Below the pieces are notes generated by a model. That model was not told where the DNA came from. It worked only from the letters and a program-made list of their open reading frames with translations, and searched no databases. Source: an uncultured Opitutaceae bacterium (GTDB lineage Bacteria; Verrucomicrobiota; Verrucomicrobiia; Opitutales; Opitutaceae). Taken from it: a stretch of 38,303 nucleotides of DNA. The stretch is from contig CAIXHE010000047.1 of NCBI GenBank assembly GCA_903919205.1, positions 1 to 38,303 of the forward strand, read 5' to 3'. Below, piece after piece: positions 16,481 through 24,445 of this stretch (position 1 is its first letter; every line of letters begins with the position of its first letter). The position numbers and the translations under genes are program-made.

Positions 16481-17728
16481 TCAGCGCCCGCCCGCCACCC
16501 ACGCCAGGGCCTTGTCCGCGAGCCGGTCGAACGCGCGGACGCAGACCTCGAGGTGATCCTCGCGCGTGTCCTCGATCTTGTTGTGGCTGATCCCGTGCAG
16601 GCTCTGCACGAACATCATGACGGTCGGAACGCCGGCGCGTGCCACCTCCGCGGCGTCGTGGAGCGGCCCGGAGGGAAGGCTGTGCGCGCTCCCTGCGGCC
16701 TCGATGATGGAGCGCTCGCAGAATCCGACCAGCTCGCGGTCGAAGAGTACGGGCTCGATGCGCCAGAGCCTTTCCCAGGCCACCTCGACGCGGCCCTCGG
16801 CCGCGAACCGCGCGGCGGCCTCGCGCGCGTCGGCGAGCATCCGCGCCAGGCCGGCGGCGTCCAGGTGGCGCTGGTCGAGCGTGATGCGGCAGTCCTCGAC
16901 CACGCTCGTCACGATGCCCGGGCGGGTTGTGCAGGACCCGATCGTGCACACGCCGCCGTGGCGATCGGCGATCGCGTAGATCTCCTGGCCCATCCGGGCC
17001 GCGGCGAGAAATGCGTCCCTGCGGCGGCCCATGGGCGTGCTGCCCGAGTGGGCCGCCTGGCCGTGGAACGTGATCGCGTGCCGCTCGACGCCGAAGGTCC
17101 CCAATACGGCGCCGAGGGGCAGGCCCAGGTCGAGAAGCACGGGCCCCTGCTCGATGTGAAGCTCGAGGTAGGCACCGGCGCTCGCAAGCTCGCGCCCGCT
17201 CGCCTTCACGTTCTCGAAGTCCACCCCGATCCGCGCAAGGGCGTCCGGAAGCGCGATCCCGTCCCGATCCCTGAGTCCCCTCGCCTCCTGCAGGTCAAGC
17301 GTGCCCGAGCACGCGGAGGAGCCGAACAGGCTTCGGCCGAAGCGGGCCCCCTCCTCGTCCGCCCAGTCGACGAGGCGCACCGTGACCGGCGGGCATCCCG
17401 AGTGCTCGCGGTCGATGCGCCGCAGGATCTCCAGGCCCGCGAGCACGTTCAGGCAGCCGTCCAGCCACCCCCCGTTCGGCACCGAATCCATGTGGCCGCC
17501 GATCACGAGCGCGCGCGCGCTGCGGCCCCTGAGGGTGGACCACAGGTTCCCCGCCTCGTCCATGTGGGTTTCAACCGGAAGCTCCGCGAGCTTCGACCTC
17601 AGCCAAGCGCGAGCCGCGAGCCAGGTGTCGGTGAAGGCGACGCGCTGCGCGCCGTCCGCGTCGGAGGTGAGCGCGCGCAGCTCCTTCAGCTCTGCGACCG
17701 TCCTTTTCGGGTCGAGGGACGCGTTCAT
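16481..17728 (-). CDS. N-carbamoyl-beta-alanine amidohydrolase / allantoate amidohydrolase family (M20 type)
   Basis: 415 residues. Metal-binding and dimer-site motifs of the M20 hydantoinase/carbamoylase family are present: 'GGHMDSVPNGGWLDGCLNVLAG' (H79, D90), 'DWADEEGARFGRSLFGSSACSG' (E125, E126), 'LELHIEQGPVL', 'AAHSGSTPMGRRRD' and 'PSGPLHDAAEVA'. The enzyme hydrolyses N-carbamoyl amino acids or allantoate with release of CO2 and ammonia. Sequence alone cannot separate beta-ureidopropionase from allantoate amidohydrolase. Its divergent position 85 bases from preA, with dihydropyrimidinase in the facing operon, favours the third step of reductive pyrimidine degradation. No ureidoglycolate or allantoinase genes accompany it. 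It is cytoplasmic and needs two divalent metal ions. Confidence 0.9.
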   Translation of the reverse strand: MNASLDPKRTVAELKELRALTSDADGAQRVAFTDTWLAARAWLRSKLAELPVETHMDEAGNLWSTLRGRSARALVIGGHMDSVPNGGWLDGCLNVLAGLEILRRIDREHSGCPPVTVRLVDWADEEGARFGRSLFGSSACSGTLDLQEARGLRDRDGIALPDALARIGVDFENVKASGRELASAGAYLELHIEQGPVLLDLGLPLGAVLGTFGVERHAITFHGQAAHSGSTPMGRRRDAFLAAARMGQEIYAIADRHGGVCTIGSCTTRPGIVTSVVEDCRITLDQRHLDAAGLARMLADAREAAARFAAEGRVEVAWERLWRIEPVLFDRELVGFCERSIIEAAGSAHSLPSGPLHDAAEVARAGVPTVMMFVQSLHGISHNKIEDTREDHLEVCVRAFDRLADKALAWVAGGR

Positions 17729-17813
17729 TTGTGCGGAAGGCAGCGAGGCTGGCGCAGTTACTGCTTGGAAACGAGCGTATTCTGGGACACGCTACCGCTC
17801 GTCCCGACCGACC
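17729..17813. promoter_or_regulatory. Divergent promoter region with nested inverted repeat
   Basis: Only 85 bases separate the start codons of the amidohydrolase (minus) and preA (plus), so both promoters must lie here. A nested inverted repeat is visible: cgagcg (17772-17777) with cgctcg (17796-17801), and inside it agcgt (17774-17778) with acgct (17789-17793). The dyad centre is roughly 27 bases before the preA ATG, a suitable place for a regulator binding site. The core is only 5-6 bp per arm, so chance is not excluded. Confidence 0.35.
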
Positions 17814-18938
17814 ATGCCGACCCTAGCAACCACCGTCGACGGACTCCGGATGCCGAACCCCTTCGTCATTGGCTCCGGGCCCCCGGGGACCAACCTGAGC
17901 GTGATCAACCGTGCCTTCAGGGAGGGCTGGGGAGCCGTGATCGCGAAGACCGTGAGCCTCGACTCGTCTAAGGTGGTGAACGTGTCGCCCCGCTACGCGA
18001 AGCTCCATTCGACCGACGGCAAGGAGGTGATCGGCTGGGAGAACATCGAGCTTATCAGCGATCGGCCCTTCTCCATCTGGCTCGACGAGTTCAAGCGCTG
18101 CAAGGACGCGCACCCGAGCGGCGTGTTGATCGCTTCGATCATGGAGGAGTACCGCAAGGACTCCTGGGTGGAGATCGTCGAGCGCTGCCAGGACGCGGGT
18201 GTCGACGCCTTCGAGCTCAATTTCTCGTGCCCGCACGGCCTGCCCGAGCGGAAGATGGGAGCGGCGATGGGCCAGGACCCGGACGTGCTGGAGGAGGTGT
18301 CGGGCTGGGTCATGGGGGCCGCCAAGCGCCCCGTCTGGGCGAAGATGACCCCGAACATCACCCACATAGAGGACCCGAGCCGGGCGGCCCTGCGCGCGGG
18401 CTGCAACGGGCTGAGCGCGATCAACACGATCCGCAGCGTGATGGGCGTGAACCTCGACACGCTGCGTCCCGAGCCCTCGGTGGAGGGCTGGACGACTCCG
18501 GGCGGCTACTCCTCCCGGGCCGTGAAGCCGATCGCCCTGCGCATGGTCATGGAGATCTCCACCCTGATCCGGAAGGAATTCCCGGGTCGCTCGCTTTCGG
18601 GGCTTGGCGGGATCGAAAGCGGCGAGGACGCGGCCCAGTTCATCCTTCTCGGAGCCGACACCGTGCAGGTGTGCACCGGCGTCATGAAATTCGGATACGA
18701 ATGCGTGCGGCCGATGTGCGACGAGCTCCTGGCGTTCATGGCCAAGCATGGCTTCGAGACGCTCGCCGACTTCAAGGGCAAGAGCCTCGATTACTTCACG
18801 ACGCACGCGGACCTCGTTCGCCGCCAGGCGGAACGCAAGGCGGCGCAGAAGGCGGCGCCCAAGAAGGTCGTCGCCTCCGACGCGGAATGGAGCGGCGACG
18901 AGTTCGTGAAGCAGTCCGACGCGCTCTCCCGCCAGTAG
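17814..18938 (+). CDS. preA: Dihydropyrimidine dehydrogenase catalytic subunit (PreA-like), lacking the ferredoxin domain
   Basis: 374 residues. The FMN-binding TIM barrel of the dihydropyrimidine/dihydroorotate dehydrogenase family is complete: 'MPNPFVIGSGPPGTNLSVINRAFREGWGAVIAKTVS', 'ELNFSCPHGLPERKMGAAMGQDPD' (135-157), 'AKMTPNITHI', 'SAINTIRSVMGVNLDTLRP', 'GGYSSRAVKPIALRMV', 'SGLGGIESGEDAAQFILLGADTVQVCTGVM'. It would reduce uracil and thymine to their dihydro forms. Unlike E. coli-type PreA (about 410 residues), it ends after the barrel in a Lys/Ala/Gln-rich tail. It has no CxxCxxC motif and therefore no [4Fe-4S] clusters. The mammalian catalytic Cys of the loop before GQDP is M152 here. 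No preT (NAD(P)H/FAD subunit) is nearby, so the electron route is unknown. It is first in the preA-GNAT-mmsA-dihydropyrimidinase operon. Confidence 0.9.
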   Translation: MPTLATTVDGLRMPNPFVIGSGPPGTNLSVINRAFREGWGAVIAKTVSLDSSKVVNVSPRYAKLHSTDGKEVIGWENIELISDRPFSIWLDEFKRCKDAHPSGVLIASIMEEYRKDSWVEIVERCQDAGVDAFELNFSCPHGLPERKMGAAMGQDPDVLEEVSGWVMGAAKRPVWAKMTPNITHIEDPSRAALRAGCNGLSAINTIRSVMGVNLDTLRPEPSVEGWTTPGGYSSRAVKPIALRMVMEISTLIRKEFPGRSLSGLGGIESGEDAAQFILLGADTVQVCTGVMKFGYECVRPMCDELLAFMAKHGFETLADFKGKSLDYFTTHADLVRRQAERKAAQKAAPKKVVASDAEWSGDEFVKQSDALSRQ

Positions 18939-18952
18939 GCCGGGATCGTCCG

Positions 18953-19495
18953 ATGATTCGAGCCGCCTCCATGGAGGATGCCGGGCAGCTGTCAGACATC
19001 TACCGGCCGTTCTGCGAGGACTCGTGCGTCTCCTTCGAGACCGAGGCTCCGGGCCCCGGCGAAATGGCTGCGCGCATCGAGAGGATCCAGCGGAAGTTTC
19101 CCTGGCTGGTTGACGAGCGCGAGGGACGGGTGGCGGGCTACGCCTACGCGTCCCCCCACCGCGAGCGCGCCGCCTACCGCTGGGCGGTAGAGGTGACCGT
19201 GTATGTCCACGAGGCCCACCGAGGGCGCGGTGTCGGCCGGGCCCTCTACACCGAGCTTTTCGCACGCCTGCGCAGCCAGGGCCTCTTCAAGGCCTATGCG
19301 GGCATCCTCGTGCCGAACCCGGCGAGCCAGCGCTTCCATGAGTCCATGGGGTTCACCCTGGTCGGGGTCTACAGCAGGATAGGCTACAAGCTCGGCGCCT
19401 GGCGGGACGTGGGATGGTGGCAGTACTCGATCCAGCCCGAGATCGACGAGCCGCCCGAACCGCGCTATCTGGAGGGGATGGCACCCCAAGCTTGA
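18953..19495 (+). CDS. GNAT N-acetyltransferase (phosphinothricin/methionine-sulfoximine acetyltransferase-like)
   Basis: 180 residues from ATG at 18953. Typical family landmarks are 'MIRAASMEDAGQLSDIYRPFCEDSCVSFETEAP', 'GYAYASPHRERAAYRWAVEVTVYVHEAHRGRGVGRALYTELF' (acetyl-CoA motif A with RGRGVG) and 'GILVPNPASQRFHESMGFTLVGVYSRIGYKLGAWRDVGWWQ'. Proteins of this group acetylate the amino group of amino-acid-like substrates such as methionine sulfoximine. It lies between preA (14 bases) and mmsA (its stop and the mmsA start share one base, TGATG), so it is cotranscribed with the pyrimidine genes. Its role there is unclear. Acetylation of a beta-amino acid or toxic by-product is a guess, and an antibiotic-resistance role is not indicated. 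Confidence 0.88.
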   Translation: MIRAASMEDAGQLSDIYRPFCEDSCVSFETEAPGPGEMAARIERIQRKFPWLVDEREGRVAGYAYASPHRERAAYRWAVEVTVYVHEAHRGRGVGRALYTELFARLRSQGLFKAYAGILVPNPASQRFHESMGFTLVGVYSRIGYKLGAWRDVGWWQYSIQPEIDEPPEPRYLEGMAPQA

Positions 19496-20991
19496 TGACG
19501 ACAACCTCATTGCACCCCTGCCCGCACTTCATCGGAGGAGAGTGGATCCACTCCAAGGACGCCGGCTACCCGGTCTACAACCCCTCGACCGGAGGCGTGA
19601 TCGCCGAGAGCCCCCTAGGGGGAGCTTCGGAGGTCCACGCGGCGGTTGAGGCCGCTGCGGCGGCCTTCCCTTCGTGGAGGGATACCCCCCCGGTGGAGCG
19701 CGCGCGCCTCTTCTTCCGATACCGGCACCTCGTGGAGGAGAATTTCGACCGCATCTGCTCCTGCATCGCCCTCGAGCACGGCAAGACCCTCGCCGAGGCG
19801 CGGGGCAGCCTCTACCGCGGCCTCGAGAACATCGAGTACGCGTGCGGGATCCCCTCGCTCCTCTTCGGCGACACCCTCGAGAACATCGCGCGCAACGTGG
19901 ACTGCGAGACGATGCTGCAGCCGCTCGGCGTCAGCGTGGGAATCACGCCCTTCAACTTCCCGGCGATGGTGCCGCTATGGATGTTCCCGCTCGCCGTCGC
20001 CTGCGGTAACACCTTCGTCCTCAAGCCGAGCGAGAAGGTGCCGCTTACGGCCGTCCTCCTCGTCGAGCTGCTCGAGAAGGCGGGCCTACCGACCGGAGTC
20101 TTGAACGTGGTGCACGGCGGGCGCGAGTGCGTCGACGCGCTGCTCGCCCACCCCAAGGTGCGGACCATCTCCTTCGTCGGGTCGAGCCCCGTTGCGCGCC
20201 ACATCTACGAGACGGGCACGCGCAACGGAAAGCGGGTGCAGGCGAACGGGGGCGCAAAGAACTACATCGTCGTGATGCCGGACGCCGACGTCCAGCGCTC
20301 GGTGGAGGCGCTCTCGACGGCAGCCTTCGGCTGCGCCGGCGAGCGCTGCATGGCGGGCTCGACCGCCCTCACGGTGGGCAAGGCTTCGGACGTGATACTT
20401 CCCCATCTGGTCGAGGCCGCCCGCTCGATCAAGGTGGGCCGCACCGACACGCCCATCTCGCAGCCCGACATGGGCCCCTTGATCACCGGGGCTCACCGGG
20501 ACCGCGTGCTCGGGCTCGTCTCGAGCGGCGAGCGCGAGGGCGCGGTGGTCGCCTGCGACGGCAGGGGGGTGCGGGTGGCGGACGCACCCGGCGGCTTCTT
20601 CATGGGGGCCACGGTGCTCGACCATGTCCGGGACTCGATGGCGGTTGCGCGTGAGGAGATCTTCGGGCCGGTGCTCAACGTGATGCGCATGGAGGACCTC
20701 GACCAGGCGATCGAGCTGGCCAACCGCTCGGCCTACGGCAACGGCGCCGCCATCTTCACGTCTTCCGGCGGGGCGGCGCGCGAGTTCAAGCACCGGGTGA
20801 AGGCGGGCATGGTCGGCATCAACGTGGGCGTCCCGGCCACGATGGCGATGTTTCCCTTCTCGGGTTGGGACGCCTCGTTCTTCGGAGACCTGCACATCCA
20901 GGGACGCGAGGCCGTCCAGTTCTACACCCAGCAGAAGGTCGTCACCTCGCGCTGGTTTGGGGGCAGGGTCGACGACGTCTGGAAGAAGTGA
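19495..20991 (+). CDS. mmsA: CoA-acylating (methyl)malonate-semialdehyde dehydrogenase
   Basis: 498 residues. An aldehyde dehydrogenase fold with 'GITPFNFPAMVPLWMFPLA' (N154 oxyanion), NAD-binding 'FVGSSPVARHIYETG' and nucleophile C285 in 'AFGCAGERCMAGS'. The block 'QANGGAKNYIVVMPDAD' replaces the usual ELGGK motif and its general-base Glu. This marks the CoA-dependent methylmalonate-semialdehyde dehydrogenase subfamily, in which CoA rather than water resolves the thioester. It would convert malonate semialdehyde to acetyl-CoA and methylmalonate semialdehyde to propionyl-CoA with NAD+, releasing CO2. In this operon it takes the product of the aminotransferase at 25898-27238 and closes the pathway. 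The start shares one base with the GNAT stop. Confidence 0.94.
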   Translation: MTTTSLHPCPHFIGGEWIHSKDAGYPVYNPSTGGVIAESPLGGASEVHAAVEAAAAAFPSWRDTPPVERARLFFRYRHLVEENFDRICSCIALEHGKTLAEARGSLYRGLENIEYACGIPSLLFGDTLENIARNVDCETMLQPLGVSVGITPFNFPAMVPLWMFPLAVACGNTFVLKPSEKVPLTAVLLVELLEKAGLPTGVLNVVHGGRECVDALLAHPKVRTISFVGSSPVARHIYETGTRNGKRVQANGGAKNYIVVMPDADVQRSVEALSTAAFGCAGERCMAGSTALTVGKASDVILPHLVEAARSIKVGRTDTPISQPDMGPLITGAHRDRVLGLVSSGEREGAVVACDGRGVRVADAPGGFFMGATVLDHVRDSMAVAREEIFGPVLNVMRMEDLDQAIELANRSAYGNGAAIFTSSGGAAREFKHRVKAGMVGINVGVPATMAMFPFSGWDASFFGDLHIQGREAVQFYTQQKVVTSRWFGGRVDDVWKK

Positions 20992-20998
20992 GGCACGC

Positions 20999-22384
20999 AT
21001 GGCTCTCCTCATCAAGAACGGCACGATCATCACCGCCGACTCCAGGGCGAGGGCGGATGTCTTCTGCGAGGGCGAGACGATCACGCGGATCGGGCCTGGG
21101 CTCGAGGCGCCTGCGGGCGCCGAAGTGGTCGACGCCACCGGCAAGTACGTGTTCCCGGGCTTCATCGATCCCCACGTGCACATCACGCTGCCGTTCATGG
21201 GCACGCACGCGAAGGACACCTATGAGACCGGCAGCCGCGCAGCACTCGTGGGCGGGACCACCACGCTGATCGAGATGTGCTGCCCGGCGCGCAGCGACGA
21301 CACCCTGGGCTCCTTCGAGCACTGGCTGGCCCAGGCCGAGGGGAAGTCGGCGTGCGACTTCACCTTCCACATGGGGGCGACGCGCTTCGACGGGGCCACC
21401 GAGTCCGCGCTGCGGGAGATCGTCCGCAGGGGTGTCAGCTCCTTCAAGATCTTCCTCGCCTACAAGGGCGCCTTCGGGATCGACGACGGCGAGCTCTACC
21501 GCACGCTCAAGCTCGCGCGGGAGCTCGGGGTCGTCGTCACGGCGCACTGCGAGAACGAGACCCTGGTGGCCGAGAGGCAGCGGGAGCTACTCGCGGCCGG
21601 AAAGACAGGCCCCGGCCAGCACCACGAGAGCCGGCCGCCGCTGGTGGAGGCCGAGGGCGTCAACCACCTGATGACCTTCGCGGAGCTGACCGGCGCCCAC
21701 ACGTACATCGTGCACCTGAGCTGCGCCGAGGCCCTCGACAGGGCCCTCGCCGCCCGCAGGCGCGGGGTGAACGTGGCGGTGGAGACCCTGATCCAGTACC
21801 TGGTCCTCGACAAGACCTGGGCCGAGAGGCCGGGCTTCGACGGAGCCAAGTACGTGATGTCGCCCCCCCTTCGCGACCGGTCCAACCAGGACGTGCTTTG
21901 GAACGGCCTTCGGGACGGACTGATACAGACCGTGGCGACCGACCATGCCCCGTTCGACTTCGGCACCCAGAAAAACATGGGCCTGAATGACTTCACGAAG
22001 ATCCCGAACGGCATCCCCTCGCTCGAGGAGCGCGTCGTTCTGCTGCACACCTTCGGGGTGCGGCAGGGCCGGATCGACCTCCACCAGATGGTGAACGTGG
22101 CGAGCACCCAGGTTGCCAAGGCCTTCGACCTCTTCCCGCGCAAGGGCACGATCCAGCCCGGCGCCGACGCCGACCTGGTGGTGTTCGACCCGGACCACCG
22201 CGGGACGATCTCGGCGAAGACCCAGCACATGAACGTGGACTACAGCGCGTTCGAGGGCTGGAGGACCGAGGGCCGCGCGAGCGTGGTCACCGTGCGCGGC
22301 GAGGTCGCGGTCAGGGATGGCCAGTTCGTCGGGTCGAACCGGCGCGGGCAGTTCCTCAGGCGTGCGCCTAGCCGGAGGACCTAG
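20999..22384 (+). CDS. Dihydropyrimidinase (D-hydantoinase family)
   Basis: 461 residues, the usual family length. Binuclear metal site of the cyclic amidohydrolases: H59 and H61 in 'PGFIDPHVHITLPF', carboxylatable K150 in 'SFKIFLAYKG', H183 in 'TAHCEN', H239 in 'IVHLSC' and D315 in 'VATDHAPF'. It opens dihydrouracil or dihydrothymine to the N-carbamoyl-beta-amino acid. Genomic context (preA, mmsA, permease, amidohydrolase) supports dihydropyrimidinase over allantoinase or a general hydantoinase. It starts seven bases after mmsA and is last in the operon. The next gene converges from the other strand with its stop only six bases away. Confidence 0.94.
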   Translation: MALLIKNGTIITADSRARADVFCEGETITRIGPGLEAPAGAEVVDATGKYVFPGFIDPHVHITLPFMGTHAKDTYETGSRAALVGGTTTLIEMCCPARSDDTLGSFEHWLAQAEGKSACDFTFHMGATRFDGATESALREIVRRGVSSFKIFLAYKGAFGIDDGELYRTLKLARELGVVVTAHCENETLVAERQRELLAAGKTGPGQHHESRPPLVEAEGVNHLMTFAELTGAHTYIVHLSCAEALDRALAARRRGVNVAVETLIQYLVLDKTWAERPGFDGAKYVMSPPLRDRSNQDVLWNGLRDGLIQTVATDHAPFDFGTQKNMGLNDFTKIPNGIPSLEERVVLLHTFGVRQGRIDLHQMVNVASTQVAKAFDLFPRKGTIQPGADADLVVFDPDHRGTISAKTQHMNVDYSAFEGWRTEGRASVVTVRGEVAVRDGQFVGSNRRGQFLRRAPSRRT

Positions 22385-22390
22385 CGGATC

Positions 22391-22939
22391 CTACCGCAGG
22401 GCGACGGTCACGTCGCCGCCGCTTGAGCGCAGCTTCACGTCGGGGCCGCCCCCGTTCACAGAGCCGGCCAGGGCGCCGGACCCGAGCTTGCCGTGCTCGA
22501 TCGTAATCGTGACCCCGTCGGCCTTGACGTCGCCGCCGCTCGTCTCGGCGTCCAGGTGGAACGCCGCCGAGCGGTCGAAGGTTGCCGTCACCTCGCCGCC
22601 GGAGGTCGACAGCGTGCAGGGGGACCGCACGGCGCCCTCGAAGCGCACGTTCACGTCCCCGCCGCTCGTGTGCGCGCTCAGGCTGCCGCGCTCGATCTCG
22701 ACGCGGATGCCGCCGCCCGAGGTGTCCAGCATGGCGTCGCCCGCGAGGAGGCCGGCCTTGATGTCTCCGCCCGACGTTGAAAGTTTCGTGCGCCCGCGGC
22801 CCTCCTCGATCGCGATGCCGCCGCCCGAGGTCGAGGCGTTGACGTCACCGCCCACCCGCCCGATCTCGAGGTCGCCCCCGCTCGTGTGCGCGTCGACGCG
22901 GCCGTCCAAGTCGCCCACCAGGATCCCGCCCCCGGAGGT
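22391..22939 (-). repeat. Tandem 54-base coding repeats (TSGG units)
   Basis: Within the DUF4097-like gene, nine degenerate units recur. Six of them keep an exact 54-base (18-residue) spacing, and their DNA shares the core that reads tccgccgctcgtgt or tcccgccgccggaggt on the plus strand. The repeats are protein-level, as shown by synonymous drift, and can misalign in assembly or short-read mapping. Confidence 0.85.
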
Positions 22940-23329
22940 CTTCAGGCGAACCGAGCTGCTCGCCGGCACGGTGACCAGGAACTCGACCTCGACCGGCGTG
23001 CTGCCGAAGCGGAAGATGGAGCCGTAATTGTAGGAGGCGGAGGCGACCACCTCGTTGCCGTGCTGCTCCATGGTGAGGTCTAGCTTGGCGAGGACCTCGT
23101 CGGCCTCGGCCTGGCTGCGCGCCCGGATGTGCTCCTTCGCTATCACGCGCACCACGTTCTCCGGGGACGAGACCACGCGGATGTCGCCGCCGTCGGTGGA
23201 CACCGACACAAGGGCGCCCGGGGCCACTTGGAAGGACTTCTCGACCACGCGGTCGATCTTTGCGGAGGCGGTGGACGCGAGCGCGGCAAGGAGGCCGAGC
23301 GAAGCCAGAAGGCGGTGGGTGGGGTGCAT
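22391..23329 (-). CDS. Secreted DUF4097-like beta-helical repeat protein
   Basis: 312 residues with a signal peptide (1-23, ending ASTASA). After a conserved N-terminal part ('VSVSTDGGDIRVVSSPENVVRVIAKEHI') the C-terminal 180 residues are repeats built on TSGG(D/G)(I/V/L). Copies begin at residues 131, 149, 167, 185, 203, 221, 242, 263 and 302 (the last as SSGG). The first six are exactly 18 residues apart, as expected for one coil of a beta-helix. It matches the DUF4097 'putative adhesin' families seen in many bacterial envelopes. The mature protein is probably periplasmic or surface-attached; no enzymatic residues are evident. Function unknown. It interrupts the pyrimidine locus and is divergent from mbfA. 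Confidence 0.87.
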   Translation of the reverse strand: MHPTHRLLASLGLLAALASTASAKIDRVVEKSFQVAPGALVSVSTDGGDIRVVSSPENVVRVIAKEHIRARSQAEADEVLAKLDLTMEQHGNEVVASASYNYGSIFRFGSTPVEVEFLVTVPASSSVRLKTSGGGILVGDLDGRVDAHTSGGDLEIGRVGGDVNASTSGGGIAIEEGRGRTKLSTSGGDIKAGLLAGDAMLDTSGGGIRVEIERGSLSAHTSGGDVNVRFEGAVRSPCTLSTSGGEVTATFDRSAAFHLDAETSGGDVKADGVTITIEHGKLGSGALAGSVNGGGPDVKLRSSGGDVTVALR

Positions 23330-23485
23330 AGGGAGGGGGTCTGTGGTGGAATAACACCCCGGCCCCTAGGAAAGTTACACAAACTTGGGCCACGGGCCGG
23401 AAATCTTGGGAACTCCCGAAGGAGTAGGGATTTGTTGCTGGCCTACCCCCGGTGCGATTCCTAACGTGCCCCCACCCAACTAACC
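23330..23485. promoter_or_regulatory. Divergent intergenic region upstream of mbfA and the DUF4097-like gene
   Basis: 156 bases hold both promoters. A compact inverted repeat, actcc-cgaa-ggagt (23412-23425 approximately), could form a stable hairpin or be an operator for the mbfA operon. I saw no clear iron-box (Fur or Irr) palindrome, although mbfA homologues elsewhere are iron-regulated. -10/-35 boxes could not be assigned with confidence. Confidence 0.3.
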
Positions 23486-24445
23486 ATGGCGAAGCGATTC
23501 TCAGAGCTGACGGAGCAGGAGGTGATGGCCCTCGCCGTTTCTCTTGAGGAGGAGGACGGCCGCATCTACGGGGACATGGCGGACCGCTTCCGGGTCTCCT
23601 ACCCCGCCACGGCGGCCATCCTGACACGCATGCAGCAGGAGGAGTCGGGGCACCGCCAGACCCTGATCGACCAGTACCGCGCCCGCTTCGGCGAGCATAT
23701 CCCCCAGATCCACCGCGCGGACGTGAAGGGCATGGTGGGACCGAAGCCCATTTGGATGATGAAGACGCTCACGGTGGTGCAGGCACGCAAGCACATCGCC
23801 ATCATGGAGTTCGAATCGAGGAGGTTTTACGAGGCCGCGGCGGCGCGCACACAGGACGCGGGCACGCGCAAGCTCCTGGGCAACCTCGCCCTCGAGGAGG
23901 CCGCGCACACGGCCCTGGCCGAGCGGCTGGGCTCCGAGCAGATCGCCTCGGGCGAGCGCGCCCAGGAGGACGACACCCAGCGCCGCCTCTTCGTGCTTCA
24001 GATCGTGCAGCCCGGGCTCGCCGGCCTGATGGACGGCTCCGTCTCCACCCTCGCCCCACTCTTCGCGGCCGCATTCGCCACCCACAGCAGCCATGACGCG
24101 TTCCTGGTCGGCCTCGCCTCGTCGGTAGGCGCCGGCATCAGCATGGGCTTCGCCGAGGCGCTCTCGGACGACGGCGCGCTCAGCGGGCGGGGCCACCCGC
24201 TGATCCGCGGCACGGTCTGCGGCCTGATGACCGCCGGGGGCGGCCTCGGGCACACCCTGCCCTTCATGATCGCCGACTTCCACTACGCCTTCACCCTGGC
24301 CGTGGCCGTGGTGGTGGTGGAGCTGATCATCATCTCCTGGATCCGGCACCACTACATGGACACGCCGTTCCTGTCGGCCGCGTTCCAGGTCATCGTCGGG
24401 GGTGTCCTCGTCTTCTTCGCGGGCATGCTGATCGGGTCCTCGTGA
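23486..24445 (+). CDS. mbfA: Membrane-bound ferritin-type iron exporter (rubrerythrin-like domain fused to VIT1/CCC1 domain)
   Basis: 319 residues. Residues 1-150 are a ferritin-like four-helix domain with diiron ligands in '[14 protein letters not shown]' (E21-E23), '[10 protein letters not shown]' (E52/E53, H56), '[14 protein letters not shown]' (E108, E110) and '[14 protein letters not shown]' (E137, E138, H141). The region from about 165 to the end is a VIT1/CCC1 membrane domain with several helices: '[24 protein letters not shown]', '[23 protein letters not shown]', '[18 protein letters not shown]' and '[18 protein letters not shown]'. The fusion matches MbfA proteins, which export iron and protect against iron and peroxide stress. 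Its stop overlaps the start of the NCS1 permease by four bases (GTGA), so this iron gene is translationally linked to pyrimidine uptake. Confidence 0.93.
   Translation: MAKRFSELTEQEVMALAVSLEEEDGRIYGDMADRFRVSYPATAAILTRMQQEESGHRQTLIDQYRARFGEHIPQIHRADVKGMVGPKPIWMMKTLTVVQARKHIAIMEFESRRFYEAAAARTQDAGTRKLLGNLALEEAAHTALAERLGSEQIASGERAQEDDTQRRLFVLQIVQPGLAGLMDGSVSTLAPLFAAAFATHSSHDAFLVGLASSVGAGISMGFAEALSDDGALSGRGHPLIRGTVCGLMTAGGGLGHTLPFMIADFHYAFTLAVAVVVVELIIISWIRHHYMDTPFLSAAFQVIVGGVLVFFAGMLIGSS

Noticed and set aside
16481-17728. Firm call as allantoate amidohydrolase
   Set aside because: The family motifs do not distinguish substrates, and the neighbouring genes are for pyrimidine, not purine, breakdown.
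17814-18938. Loss of the PreA iron-sulfur domain through a frameshift
   Set aside because: Only 14 bases separate its stop from the next start codon, and no cysteine-rich CxxCxxC translation appears in any nearby frame.
18953-19495. GNAT gene as a phosphinothricin (bar/pat) resistance determinant
   Set aside because: Family resemblance is general; operon context is catabolic and there is no sign of a resistance island around it.
22400-22940. Regularly spaced short repeats considered as a CRISPR-like array
   Set aside because: The repeats are in frame, code for TSGG beta-helix coils, have no unique spacers of constant type and no cas genes nearby.
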